Source: Nitrososphaeria archaeon
Lineage (GTDB): Archaea; Thermoproteota; Nitrososphaeria; Geothermarchaeales; JDFR-13
DNA: 64,000 bases
Direction of reading: 5' to 3'
Assembly (NCBI GenBank): GCA_027078545.1
Contig: JALWXN010000004.1
Coordinates: 828,133-892,132, forward strand
Below, piece by piece: positions 24,849 to 33,600 of this stretch. Each line of letters starts with the position of its first letter. The stretch's first letter is position 1. The notes under the pieces were generated by a model. It ran no database searches. It had not been told where the DNA came from and saw only the letters and a list, made by a program, of their open reading frames with translations. The position numbers were made by a program, and so were the translations under genes.

Positions 24849-24858
24849 ATATATATTG
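24849..24858. promoter_or_regulatory. bidirectional TATA element
   Basis: The near-symmetrical ATATATATAT-type stretch lies about 40-50 bases from both the TTG of the DMT gene and the start of the archaeosortase gene, so it can serve both directions. Confidence 0.4.
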
Positions 24859-24895
24859 AATACCCTAATCTAGGTGTAGCCCCACACATGGACCA

Positions 24896-27421
24896 GTGGT
24901 CGAGATGACTCGGGAGTGGAGGAGGATCCCGCTATTACTCATCCCCATCCTACTATCCCTCTATCCATACTATGGCTATAGGACGCTCCTCCACTCCCTG
25001 ATACCGGGAGCCGACCCGATATGGAGGATATTCGAGTCGAACCTCTGGCCGAGCCCCTCACCCATAGAGCTCGTCCTTTTCAAGTCTATAGACCCGGCCA
25101 TAGTCTATGCATTATCGGGAGCCCTCGTCTCATACGCCCTCATCCGGGGCCTAGACACCAGGCTACTCCCGGGCTACAGCCTACTATTTCTCTTGGGAGA
25201 CCCCCTGACACCCCTACTACACACAGCCATGAGCCTTGGCAGGCCCGCCTATATACTCGGCCTGGCAGGCCTCATGATACACAGCCCCATAGCCGTATTA
25301 GGCCTAGCCCTACTGGGCATACTCCCTAGGAGGGCTCTAATTCCTTCACTAGCCTCGATAGCACTCCAATACGAGAGGTACTACACAGCTCTCGTAAACC
25401 CAACTCCAGAGAGTATAGTACTGGGTATCCTAGTAGTGACACTCCTCCTCTACATTGATAGGAGACCTGGGCCATGGCTACTAACACCCATATTCCCAGA
25501 GGCCTCCATAGCCTATAGAGCGGGTGGGGAGCGGGAGAGAGCCGCCCCGATACTCATAGCGATAATCATCACGGGCCTACTCCTTATACAGCTCCCAATA
25601 AACCCCGGCCTGAACGGGGGGCTCGACGAGTTTATAGCCAGCAGTATAAGGGACGACGCAGTCCTACTCCTAAGCGACGACCCCACCATAGTAGCTACAC
25701 TACAGGCTATGGGGATATACACCTACCTATATGGAGACGCGATGGACTGGAACTGGAGCGACCGGGGGGAGATAGAGGATAGGCTCTGGGACGCTATATG
25801 GACCATGATGAGGCTTGGATACCGATACATAGTCCTGGAGAAGCCAGAGGAGCTGGCCTACTGGGTAAGCCCGGCACACTTCAACGAGTATAAATACCCG
25901 GTGAGGGAGGAGACCACCCGCTACATAATAGTGCTCGAGAGGAGAGGGCTACCAGGAGGGGCTCCCCACTACATGGTGACCGACTTCACACCACTGACTA
26001 ATTTAGAAGGGCTCTACGACTGGACATGGAGCAACGTATCAATAGAGGTAGAGGTATCAAGGGAATGGATCACCATATCCTCGGACAAGGCCTATGAGGC
26101 CTATATCCACCTAAACAACGTGTCTAGCTACTCAGGACTCGTATTCATGGCTGAGGACGGGCTGATCGAGAGTATCGAGATATACAGTCTCGAGGATGGA
26201 GTATTAAACAGCCTCTGGGAGTCGGGCAGACTATTACCAGGCATAGTCGTACCCGTGGAGCTAGACCTATCCGGTGTAGAGACCCTGGTATTCAAGGTGG
26301 AGGCCAAGGGGGATAGATCCATCAAGCTAGGGCTCTACGGTGGCGGGGAGCTCCTTGAGGTGGTTAGGGAGGGCGGCATAGTCAGGGTTATGCCCAACGA
26401 TGGGCTGAGGGAGGTGAGATATAGACCAATCGATGGATCACCGGAAGGTGGGGGGAAGCTAGGCCTAAATATCCAGCTACTCAGCCTAATCCTGGGGATC
26501 GCCGCGACGTTCATACCTATAGAGAGGCATTACAGCCTAGGATCTCCACTAAAGCTGGACACTAGGGAGCTCATGCTATTCATAGTCCTTGGCCCAGCCC
26601 TACTCTACATAGCCATCCCCGATATGTTAGAGGTGAGCTGGATAGGTGCTGGGGTATTCGTGATAGCCCTGACGATGTATATCCTCAACTATATTGATGA
26701 GGAGGGCCTTGGCGAGACTGGACACACCACTATACTGGCGCTGATGCCCCTGGCAGCCCTACTCACATACCTGGTTAAGCTCCTATATGGAGACGTCTTC
26801 GACCTGATAGGGGATTTCTGGAGGAACAGGGCTTTATACGCCACGATCGACGCTGGGATATACTCAGCATTCCTAACGCTCACAGCCATATACATAGGTG
26901 GCTGGAGAATGCGTATACTAGCCCCTGGGCTATACCTAGGTCTCAGCACAGTGGCATTCATAACCGATCTCTCGAGGACTTCAAACCCTGTCCTACAGGC
27001 GGTTCTCGAGGCCAATGTATACCTGGTCGACCTAACGATGGAGCTACTAGGCTACAGGGTGGAATACGTCTATACACCGCTGGGATACCCCCTATACCTC
27101 TTCGAAGGCACGAGGCTCCTGACAATAGTTATCCTGGCATGGCCCTGCGCAGGAGTTACCGGCCTATTCCTCTTCACCGGCTACGTATCAACACTGAGAG
27201 ACATATACCTCAGGAGTGAGGAGCCCATATCCCGACTAGCCGTGGCAGCAGGCCTCCTAGGCACCTTCCTACTCAACATAGCCAGGGTGGATGCGATCCT
27301 CCTACTACAGGTGTTCTATGGAGTAGATGCTGCAGAGCTCTTCCACAGCACTGCCTACGAGTTCATATTCCTAGCCTGGCTAGGCATCTACTGGTTGATA
27401 TATAGGGTTTCGAGGCGCTAG
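24896..27421 (+). CDS. archaeosortase/exosortase-domain membrane protein with large N-terminal extension
   Basis: The 841-residue protein has an N-terminal group of about six membrane helices (10-200), a soluble, probably outer domain of about 270 residues (235-510) and a second multi-helix region (515-840). That last part carries the archaeosortase triad: Cys in A-W-P-C-A-G-V (C751), Arg in N-I-A-R-V (R797) and His in L-F-H-S-T (H817), spaced as in archaeosortase and exosortase families. Those are transpeptidases that remove a C-terminal tripartite signal from surface proteins and attach the product to lipid. The W-P-C-A-G-V form resembles thaumarchaeal members. The N-terminal half is unusual and of unknown role. 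The start is GTG at 24896 or ATG at 24905. Confidence 0.75.
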   Translation: MVEMTREWRRIPLLLIPILLSLYPYYGYRTLLHSLIPGADPIWRIFESNLWPSPSPIELVLFKSIDPAIVYALSGALVSYALIRGLDTRLLPGYSLLFLLGDPLTPLLHTAMSLGRPAYILGLAGLMIHSPIAVLGLALLGILPRRALIPSLASIALQYERYYTALVNPTPESIVLGILVVTLLLYIDRRPGPWLLTPIFPEASIAYRAGGERERAAPILIAIIITGLLLIQLPINPGLNGGLDEFIASSIRDDAVLLLSDDPTIVATLQAMGIYTYLYGDAMDWNWSDRGEIEDRLWDAIWTMMRLGYRYIVLEKPEELAYWVSPAHFNEYKYPVREETTRYIIVLERRGLPGGAPHYMVTDFTPLTNLEGLYDWTWSNVSIEVEVSREWITISSDKAYEAYIHLNNVSSYSGLVFMAEDGLIESIEIYSLEDGVLNSLWESGRLLPGIVVPVELDLSGVETLVFKVEAKGDRSIKLGLYGGGELLEVVREGGIVRVMPNDGLREVRYRPIDGSPEGGGKLGLNIQLLSLILGIAATFIPIERHYSLGSPLKLDTRELMLFIVLGPALLYIAIPDMLEVSWIGAGVFVIALTMYILNYIDEEGLGETGHTTILALMPLAALLTYLVKLLYGDVFDLIGDFWRNRALYATIDAGIYSAFLTLTAIYIGGWRMRILAPGLYLGLSTVAFITDLSRTSNPVLQAVLEANVYLVDLTMELLGYRVEYVYTPLGYPLYLFEGTRLLTIVILAWPCAGVTGLFLFTGYVSTLRDIYLRSEEPISRLAVAAGLLGTFLLNIARVDAILLLQVFYGVDAAELFHSTAYEFIFLAWLGIYWLIYRVSRR

Positions 27422-27924
27422 CCAACTATGATTGTGTAGACCAGGTAGAAGACTATAGTCGAGACGAGTGTGGATATCGCCACTAGCCAGATGGGGGAGA
27501 TCCTAGCCGACTTGATTATCCTACCACGGGGACGGACAGGGATCCTCCGCCTCTCCACATCCCTAAACTCCCTACCCCATGAGATCTGCTCAGCCTGCCT
27601 AGAGGGCTGTGGAACGGTCACGGTGAAGGGCTCTATACATGGAGCCTTCTCAAGCTCGGCCCTCAGCTGATCCATATACCTATAGACGGTTGGGAATCGG
27701 CTCCTAGTCACAACCCTCCCGAGATCCTCCTTGTGACAGGCAAGCCTATCAAGGAGCCCCCTAAGCCTAAGACTCTCGAAAAACGTTGGGACTAGGGAGG
27801 GATCCTCCTCCTCAACCATCTCGATAGCGGTGTCCAGCTTTATGAGGAAGCCGTCGAGGCTATAGGTCAGCTCATGTGCCTGCCTAATATACTCGATAGC
27901 CTCCTCCAGCCTGGATCCCTCCAT
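27418..27924 (-). CDS. tail-anchored helical protein
   Basis: From the ATG at 27924 the protein has 168 residues: a helical cytosolic part (about 1-110) with two cysteines, a basic stretch (RRRIPVRPRGRIIKSARIS), and one C-terminal membrane helix (about 143-165) ending in IIVG. There is no signal peptide, so it should be inserted by its tail with the bulk inside the cell. No family is recognised. A TATA box (TATATAATGG on the minus strand at about 27953-27962) supports this start over the GTG at 27936. It overlaps the archaeosortase gene by four bases in convergent orientation. Confidence 0.55.
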   Translation of the reverse strand: MEGSRLEEAIEYIRQAHELTYSLDGFLIKLDTAIEMVEEEDPSLVPTFFESLRLRGLLDRLACHKEDLGRVVTRSRFPTVYRYMDQLRAELEKAPCIEPFTVTVPQPSRQAEQISWGREFRDVERRRIPVRPRGRIIKSARISPIWLVAISTLVSTIVFYLVYTIIVG

Positions 27925-27936
27925 CAGTCTCCACAC

Positions 27937-28166
27937 CTCAATAATTAGTGTCCATTATATACTGCCGTCCCTACGTATATAAACCATCGTATATCTTCTC
28001 AGACTGATGGGGAAGACGAGATAAATAATGGTTAATCACAGACCATACCATAAACAGATCCATATCCACCCTAAAACCCTTCATGGAACGGTTCGGAGGG
28101 TTTATATAGTATATGTATCCATCAAATTGAGACTGGGGCCTCAGAGCCCAAGACGGTGCCCAACAC
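27937..28166. promoter_or_regulatory. divergent promoter region
   Basis: The 230-base gap holds the minus-strand TATA box of the tail-anchored gene (27953-27962) and the plus-strand GTTTATATAG at 28100-28109, which predicts a start near 28130 for the DrrA-like gene. A further plus-strand TATA-like GTATATAAAC at about 27975-27984 has no gene assigned to it. The stretch is more AT-rich than the coding sequence. No RNA gene was recognised. Confidence 0.4.
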
Positions 28167-29159
28167 ATGGAGAAAGCTATAGTCGTGAAAAACCTGAGGA
28201 AGGTATATGAAGGAGAGGTAGTAGCGGTAGATGACGTATCCTTCGAGGTGGAGAGGGGAGAGATATTCGGCTTCCTAGGCCCAAACGGGGCGGGTAAGAC
28301 GACGACCATAAACATCCTAACAACCCTAGTCCCACCCACCTCTGGCGAGGCCTACGTAGGCGACCATAAGGTGGGGGAGGAGGACGAGGAGATACGTAGG
28401 ATTATAGGCCTCGTCCCCCAGGAGCTCACGGCGGACGACGAGTTGACGGGCTGGGAGAACATCTACCTCCAGGGGAGCCTCTACGGTATGTCGAGGAGCG
28501 AGATCAGGAGTGAGGCTAGGGAGCTCCTACAGATGGTTGGGCTGGAGGAGGCTGCAGATAGGCTCGTCAGGACCTATAGCGGGGGGATGAGGAGGCGTCT
28601 AGAGCTGGTTATGGGGCTTATCCATAAGCCGGAGATACTCTTCCTTGACGAGCCAACCCTAGGCCTAGATGTACAGACCAGGGCCCACCTATGGGACCAT
28701 ATCAGGAGGGTACGCAGCGAGTATGACATGACGATCTTCATGACTACACACTATATGGATGAGGCGGATAAGCTATGCGACAGGATAGCCATTATAGACC
28801 ATGGAAGGATAAAGGCTATAGGCACGCCCGACGAGCTTAAACGCATGGTGGAGGGCGACCTAGTCATAGTGAGGACTGTGGACGGCCCACCCATAGATGT
28901 CAGGCTAGACGGGGTACCAGGCCTGAAGGACTACACCATAGACGGCACGGAGATAAGGATACGGGTGGAGGAGGGTGAGAGGGCAACCCCAGCCATCATC
29001 GAGAGCCTAGTCTCCAGGGGCTACCAGATACGGAGCGTCGAACTGGTCAGGCCAAGCCTGGAGCAGGTATTCCTGACACTCACAGGGAGGAGTATCAGGG
29101 AGGAGGAGGCCCTCGACACGATAAGCTACCGTGTCATGATGAGAAGGAGGAGGGGATAG
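28167..29159 (+). CDS. ABC transporter ATP-binding protein (DrrA-like)
   Basis: The 330-residue ATPase has Walker A GPNGAGKTT (about residues 38-46), Q-loop V-P-Q-E, signature Y-S-G-G-M (about 138-142), Walker B E-I-L-F-L-D-E-P-T-L-G-L-D (about 155-167) and the switch His in M-T-T-H-Y-M-D-E-A-D. The long C-terminal extension with S-L-E-Q-V-F-L-T-L-T-G-R is typical of the daunorubicin-resistance DrrA group. It precedes its permease by two bases. The substrate is unknown; related archaeal pairs export drugs, lipids or peptides. Confidence 0.88.
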   Translation: MEKAIVVKNLRKVYEGEVVAVDDVSFEVERGEIFGFLGPNGAGKTTTINILTTLVPPTSGEAYVGDHKVGEEDEEIRRIIGLVPQELTADDELTGWENIYLQGSLYGMSRSEIRSEARELLQMVGLEEAADRLVRTYSGGMRRRLELVMGLIHKPEILFLDEPTLGLDVQTRAHLWDHIRRVRSEYDMTIFMTTHYMDEADKLCDRIAIIDHGRIKAIGTPDELKRMVEGDLVIVRTVDGPPIDVRLDGVPGLKDYTIDGTEIRIRVEEGERATPAIIESLVSRGYQIRSVELVRPSLEQVFLTLTGRSIREEEALDTISYRVMMRRRRG

Positions 29160-29161
29160 AT

Positions 29162-29995
29162 ATGAGCGGCGCATTATGGGCATTGACGGAGAGGGAGATC
29201 AAGAAGTGGTATAGGAGGAGGATAGCCATAGTCTTCACATTCATAACCCCACTCATGTGGCTAGCACTCTTCGGGAAGTCCTTCAACCTACTGAGCCTAT
29301 TCAGAGCCCCCGACGACCTCCCACCCGAGATCGTTAGGACTGTCCAGGAGGTTATAGACTCCATAATTACCCGGGCCTTCGGGACCACCGACTACTTCAC
29401 CTACGTAGCTACAGGCATGTTCACAGTCTTCATACTATTCACCTCGATGTTCAGCGGGATGAGCCTGATATTCGATAGGAGGCTAGGCTTCCTAAACAGG
29501 CTCCTCGTATCACCAGTCAAGAGGGAGACGATCTATCTAAGCAGGGTACTGGCAACAGTTATACGGAGCATACTACAGTTCACAGGGCTATTCATAATAG
29601 CGATAGCCCTAGGGATAAACCTCGGCCCGGGAGTGGGGCCCCTACATATATTCCTAACCTATCTAAACCTAGCACTGGTAGCGTACATCTTCAGCAGCAT
29701 ATTCATCTCGATGATGCTCAGGGTGACGGAGCATGACACAGCCATCTCAATGGCGAACCTACTCAACCTCCCACTGATGTTCGCGAGTAACAGTATCTTC
29801 CCAGAGGAGCAGATGCCCAGCTGGCTCAAGACTGTAGCCCTGCTAAACCCCATCTCCCATAGCAACGAGGTGGTTAGAACACTCCTGATCAGGGGCAGCC
29901 TAGAGATACCAGTGACAAGCCTGGCCTACCTACTCGGCCTAGCACTAGTATCCACGGTGATGGGCCTCTATCTAAGCAGGAGATACCTGAGGTAA
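29162..29995 (+). CDS. ABC-2 type exporter permease (DrrB-like)
   Basis: The 277-residue protein has six membrane helices in ABC-2 order, a connecting loop R-R-L-G-F-L-N-R-L-L-V-S-P-V (about 105-118) that contacts the ATPase, and the family motif N-L-P-L-M-F-A-S-N-S-I-F-P near 200-212. It is encoded directly after the DrrA-like ATPase and ends five bases before the stop of the convergent metal transporter gene. Confidence 0.87.
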   Translation: MSGALWALTEREIKKWYRRRIAIVFTFITPLMWLALFGKSFNLLSLFRAPDDLPPEIVRTVQEVIDSIITRAFGTTDYFTYVATGMFTVFILFTSMFSGMSLIFDRRLGFLNRLLVSPVKRETIYLSRVLATVIRSILQFTGLFIIAIALGINLGPGVGPLHIFLTYLNLALVAYIFSSIFISMMLRVTEHDTAISMANLLNLPLMFASNSIFPEEQMPSWLKTVALLNPISHSNEVVRTLLIRGSLEIPVTSLAYLLGLALVSTVMGLYLSRRYLR

Positions 29996-30000
29996 GGGGC

Positions 30001-31767
30001 CTACCTAGAGTATAGTGGGATCGGCGGCTTCCTAGCGAGGTAGATAGCTAGGCATACTAGGAACACGGCCACGCTCACCAGTATAGTGGCTGCACCGGCA
30101 TTAACGTTGAAGTAGTAGCTCAGGTAGTACCCAACGAGACCACTGAAGACACCTATCGAGACGCTCAGCCCGATATACTGCCTAGGCCTCCTACTAACCA
30201 GGTATGCCGCAGATGGCGGGACGATGAGGGCGGCTATAGCGGGTATAGCCCCTATCGACATGAAGGCAGACACCGTGGATATAGCCAGGAGTAGGAGGAG
30301 GGCGTAGTGTATAAGGCCTATCCTCACTCCCATGGAGATCGCGGATACAGGGTCTATCGAGTATAGCAGGAGATGCCTATGGAAGAGTAGGAGTAGGACG
30401 CCTATCCCCAGGGCTGATAATACCGCCCTAGTCATCATCTCGCTGGAGACAGCCGTCACATCGGCGAAGAGCACGTCCTCAAGGGATATGTTGACACCTC
30501 CCATCGTAGAGATTATCAGTGTTGCTATGGCGAGCATAGAGGTGAAGGAGATAGCTATTATCACGTCAGCCCTAAGCGTGGTCACCCTCTCCAGCGTACC
30601 CACCGTAAACGCTATGAAGAGCCCTATTAGGAGGGCCCCCAGGTAGAAGTCCGTTGCGAGTAGATATGCCATGAGCAGCCCTACTATAGCCCCATGCCCA
30701 AGGGCATCACTAAATATGGACCAGCCCCTAAGAACGGCATATGCACCCACGGCCGACGTCATAGCCATAAGGATTATGAGTGTAAGGAAGCCCCTCCTCA
30801 GGAAGTCATAGGCAAGAGGCTTTAACAGTGGGTTGTCAATACTAGCCACCTCTATAGCTACCTCCCCAGGCCCCTCTATGAGGGCTTCTCTAATCACCTC
30901 GGTATTCCACCTTATCATCTCGATATAGCTATAGACCCCGTAGTCGGGAGCTAGGCTCTCGAGGACGATGAAGCCATACGTCTCAAGGCCGGCCTCCTCC
31001 GCCAGTGTCTCAACAACCTCCCTGAGGGTAGTGCCCATCTCCTCATACTCGATAATTATTACAACCTCGCCGCTCAGAACCACGTCTTCGAACTGCTCCA
31101 CAACCCATGCCGTGGCCGGTTCATATACACCAGCCGTCCCGGTTATATACCCCGAAACCTCCAATCCATATCTCTCTGCATAGTACATCAGGCCATTCCT
31201 AACAGTGAATATCGATCTAGTGGATAGCCCAGGGTCGGAGAGCACGTCTATAACCCATGCGTCGAGACTCTCCAACTCATCGAGATACCTATCCGCATTC
31301 TCCATGTAGATATCTCCATACTGTGGAGCCAACTCGGAGAAGAGGCTGGCAAGCTCCTCCACAAGCCGCATAGCGAGGCTTACATCGTGCCAGAAATAGG
31401 GGTTCTCATAGACCCTGGGCTCATACCTGGCCACTAGGTCTAGGATACTAACCACCCCCTCGCCATCCCTGAGGCCAGCCACGTTACTCGCGATAGCCAG
31501 TTCGGAGCCATAGCCCACGTATAGGAATAGATCCGCTAGGTAGGCCTTCTCAGAGTCGGAGGGGGTGAACTCATAGGTCGAGGCATGCCTCCCCGGGCGT
31601 AGGAGGCTCTCGGCATAGCCATACTCACCCAGTATGTTCCCGGCAATATCAGAGATGAAGGGGTAGGTAGTCACGATATATAGGCCCTCAGGCCTAGTCT
31701 GGACAGGGTCGCCAACGGCTAGGAGGGCTATGAATATTGCAATAACCACATATATCCATCTCCCCAT
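30001..31767 (-). CDS. fused metal-binding protein and ABC permease (Zn/Mn uptake)
   Basis: This 588-residue chain joins two normally separate proteins. Residues 1-310 are a ZnuA/PsaA-type binding protein with signal peptide (about 1-25), motif G-R-H-A-S-T-Y-E-F-T-P-S-D with the first metal His, Y-F-W-H-D with the second, a middle helix and a C-terminal lobe (T-T-L-R-E-V-V-E-T-L-A-E-E-A-G). At the place of the third His (usually T-F-H-D-A-F) the sequence reads T-V-R-N-G-L. Residues 315-588 are a ZnuB/MntB-type permease (I-F-S-D-A-L-G-H-G-A-I-V-G, eight to nine helices). The binding lobe would sit outside and be tethered to its own pore. The ATPase gene lies eight bases upstream. Confidence 0.85.
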   Translation of the reverse strand: MGRWIYVVIAIFIALLAVGDPVQTRPEGLYIVTTYPFISDIAGNILGEYGYAESLLRPGRHASTYEFTPSDSEKAYLADLFLYVGYGSELAIASNVAGLRDGEGVVSILDLVARYEPRVYENPYFWHDVSLAMRLVEELASLFSELAPQYGDIYMENADRYLDELESLDAWVIDVLSDPGLSTRSIFTVRNGLMYYAERYGLEVSGYITGTAGVYEPATAWVVEQFEDVVLSGEVVIIIEYEEMGTTLREVVETLAEEAGLETYGFIVLESLAPDYGVYSYIEMIRWNTEVIREALIEGPGEVAIEVASIDNPLLKPLAYDFLRRGFLTLIILMAMTSAVGAYAVLRGWSIFSDALGHGAIVGLLMAYLLATDFYLGALLIGLFIAFTVGTLERVTTLRADVIIAISFTSMLAIATLIISTMGGVNISLEDVLFADVTAVSSEMMTRAVLSALGIGVLLLLFHRHLLLYSIDPVSAISMGVRIGLIHYALLLLLAISTVSAFMSIGAIPAIAALIVPPSAAYLVSRRPRQYIGLSVSIGVFSGLVGYYLSYYFNVNAGAATILVSVAVFLVCLAIYLARKPPIPLYSR

Positions 31768-31774
31768 GGATCAC

Positions 31775-32497
31775 TCACCTATAGGCCTCCTCCAACACCT
31801 CCCTACGTAGGACCTCGCCCGGCGGCCCTATCCTCACGATTCCATGCCTGAAGAGGATCACCCTATCGATCTCCTCCCCATCAGATATGTGGTGCTCCGT
31901 CAGGATGACGAGCTTTCCACGCCCCTTCTCCTCCTCGAGAACCCTCATGATCCTCTCCTCTGAGGGGAAGTCGATCGACTCGAAGGGCTCGTCGAGGATA
32001 TAGATAGTTGGGTCCTGGGCCAATGCACGGGCTATCATTGCACGTGCTAGCTGCCCACCAGAGACCTCGGAGAGCCTATAGTCACGCCTATCCCAGAGGC
32101 CGACCCTCCTAAGGGCCTCCTCAACCATCCTATGATCCTCCTCCCCAGGCCTGGCTAGGAGGGGTAGCCTTGGATACCTACCCATCATGACGAAGTCGTA
32201 GAGTGTGATCGGCGCATATATGTTAACCTCGTCGAGCTGGGGGACATAGCCTATCTCCCTCCTGACACCCGGATCCCTAACCGGGTCACGGCCTAGCACA
32301 GAGACCATGCCCGAGACGGGCTTGACGAGGCCTAGTATAGTCTTCACAAGGGTGGTCTTCCCACCACCGTTCGGCCCAGCTATTAGGACGATCTCGCCGG
32401 GATACAGCTCTAGATCCAGGCCCTCAAACACAGGGCCATTCCTATCGCTATACTTGACAGTCACGTCTCTAAGCACTATGTATGGCTCCCGGGTCAT
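31775..32497 (-). CDS. ABC transporter ATPase for zinc/manganese uptake
   Basis: The 240-residue ATPase has Walker A GPNGGGKTT (about 40-48), Q-loop V-P-Q-L-D-E-V-N, signature variant V-S-G-G-Q (about 143-147), Walker B I-Y-I-L-D-E-P-F-E-S-I-D and the switch His in L-T-E-H-H-I. Its form matches ZnuC/MntB-type ATPases, and the next gene is the fused binding-protein/permease. Direct repeats of a TAGGCT core flank its TATA box. Confidence 0.88.
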   Translation of the reverse strand: MTREPYIVLRDVTVKYSDRNGPVFEGLDLELYPGEIVLIAGPNGGGKTTLVKTILGLVKPVSGMVSVLGRDPVRDPGVRREIGYVPQLDEVNIYAPITLYDFVMMGRYPRLPLLARPGEEDHRMVEEALRRVGLWDRRDYRLSEVSGGQLARAMIARALAQDPTIYILDEPFESIDFPSEERIMRVLEEEKGRGKLVILTEHHISDGEEIDRVILFRHGIVRIGPPGEVLRREVLEEAYR

Positions 32498-32518
32498 CCC
32501 AATATAGAGTCTAGTGTT

Positions 32519-32551
32519 TTAGGCTTATTTAAACTTTTTTACCTAGGCTAA
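32519..32551 (-). promoter_or_regulatory. metal transporter promoter with TAGGCT repeats
   Basis: Minus-strand AGTTTAAATAAG (about 32525-32536) is the TATA box, predicting a start near 32504, seven bases before the ATG. On the plus strand TTAGGCTTA (32519-32527) and CTAGGCTAA (32543-32551) lie either side of it as direct repeats 24 bases apart. TTAGG/AGCCTAA is reminiscent of DtxR/IdeR half-sites, and a DtxR-family gene is immediately upstream. Confidence 0.5.
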
Positions 32552-32559
32552 AAACAACA

Positions 32560-32991
32560 TCAATCCCTAGACTCCATACACTTCTTGAGGAATCTATACA
32601 GCTTCTCAATAGTCTCGTCGGATAGGAAGTGCTCGGCCAGCTCCGCCTCTATATTCGCACGCTCCTCATCAACCCCCAGCGCCAGGAACAGTTCCAGGAG
32701 CATCCCATGCCTCCTCGAGATCCTGCTGGCCAGCTCCTCACCCCTCCTCGTAAGCTTAGGATTCCTGTAGCGTCTATATTCAACCAGGCCCTTCTCCTCC
32801 AGCCTCTTCAACATGTTCGTGACGGATGCAGGGGTTACCCCTAGTATCCTGGCTATATCGGTTGGCTGGGCATATCCATGGCTCTTCTCAAGCTCATAGA
32901 TAACCTCTATATAGTCCTCCTCAGCCATCGAGGCGAACCTCTTCTTCCTCCTATGAGCCTCCGCGAGGAGCTCCAGCCTATCCCTAGCCAA
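32560..32991 (-). CDS. DtxR/MntR-family metal-dependent transcriptional regulator
   Basis: The 143-residue protein has the DtxR winged helix (E-D-Y-I-E-V-I-Y-E-L-E, then T-D-I-A-R-I-L-G-V-T-P-A-S-V-T-N-M-L-K-R-L) and the dimerisation domain (R-R-H-G-M-L-L-E-L-F-L, A-E-H-F-L-S-D-E-T-I-E-K-L). The SH3-like third domain of DtxR is absent, as in MntR and archaeal MDR proteins. Metal-ligand positions include the Asp/Glu at the start (E-E-D-Y) and the E-L-A-E-H stretch. Such proteins repress metal importers when iron or manganese is plentiful; the Zn/Mn ABC genes next to it are the obvious target. The start is a TTG at 32991. Confidence 0.9.
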   Translation of the reverse strand: MARDRLELLAEAHRRKKRFASMAEEDYIEVIYELEKSHGYAQPTDIARILGVTPASVTNMLKRLEEKGLVEYRRYRNPKLTRRGEELASRISRRHGMLLELFLALGVDEERANIEAELAEHFLSDETIEKLYRFLKKCMESRD

Positions 32992-33085
32992 CCCGGGACA
33001 CCACCAAAATATTCCAGGGCCTATCCCTATATCACATTCTATAGTCTTGGCTAGAGCTTATTCCTTCTAGGCCTGGACGTGGGTA

Positions 33086-33571
33086 GTGGGTGAGATGTGT
33101 ATATTCAGGCGGGCCTTGGAGAGGCGTGTAGAGACGGGGCTGGCCGGGCATAGGGTGGCTGTGGAGCCCCTGGGGAGGGGTAGGTTCAGGGAGGAGTGGA
33201 ATTATAGGGTCTATGTAGATGGTAGGCTGTTCTGCCACGCCAAGTATTTCATGGGTAGGGGAGTATATAGGCCCTGGATAGAGCTGTACAGCTTCACAGA
33301 TGAGTGGCTGAGGCATAGGGATGATGAGGAGTTTCTAGCCAGCCTCTTCAGAATGGTTGGTGAATGCCTGGGGATTGGCGAGTCACTATTCATAGAATAT
33401 GTCCACGACCCATTATTGACTAGGGAGATGGAGAAGGCCCATGATCCTGGGGATACGTATCTGGGGAGGATCCTTAGGAGGGCAGGGTTCGACAGGTTGA
33501 AGGACTGGTATATCCCCGAGGGTATGTGGGAGGGTGGCCAGAAGATAGAGGCTTGGAGGAGCAGTAGGTAG
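33086..33571 (+). CDS. DUF1122-like protein (GNAT-like fold possible)
   Basis: The 161-residue protein has no signal peptide or membrane helix. It resembles the archaeal DUF1122 family: a beta-rich first half (Y-R-V-Y-V-D-G-R-L-F-C-H-A-K-Y-F), an acidic helix region (H-R-D-D-E-E-F-L) and an end block with Y-V-H-D-P and R-R-A-G-F-D-R-L-K-D-W-Y-I-P-E-G. The family has been likened to acetyltransferases, but activity is unproven. I am moderately sure of the family from pattern alone. GTG and ATG codons cluster at the start. It is monocistronic and convergent with superoxide dismutase. Confidence 0.6.
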   Translation: MGEMCIFRRALERRVETGLAGHRVAVEPLGRGRFREEWNYRVYVDGRLFCHAKYFMGRGVYRPWIELYSFTDEWLRHRDDEEFLASLFRMVGECLGIGESLFIEYVHDPLLTREMEKAHDPGDTYLGRILRRAGFDRLKDWYIPEGMWEGGQKIEAWRSSR

Positions 33572-33574
33572 AGG

Positions 33575-33592
33575 GGAAAAAGGAGGGGTTGT
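33575..33592 (-). terminator. T-tract terminator after superoxide dismutase
   Basis: On the minus strand, CCTCCTTTTTCCCCTC follows the stop of the superoxide dismutase gene within 25 bases. The opposite strand shows no T tract here, so it would serve the minus strand only. Confidence 0.4.
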
Positions 33593-33600
33593 TAGTAAGG

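Noticed and set aside
28028..28210. A 60-codon frame in the promoter region of the DrrA-like gene
   Set aside because: It runs across the promoter and the real start of the ABC ATPase gene and has an unlikely composition.
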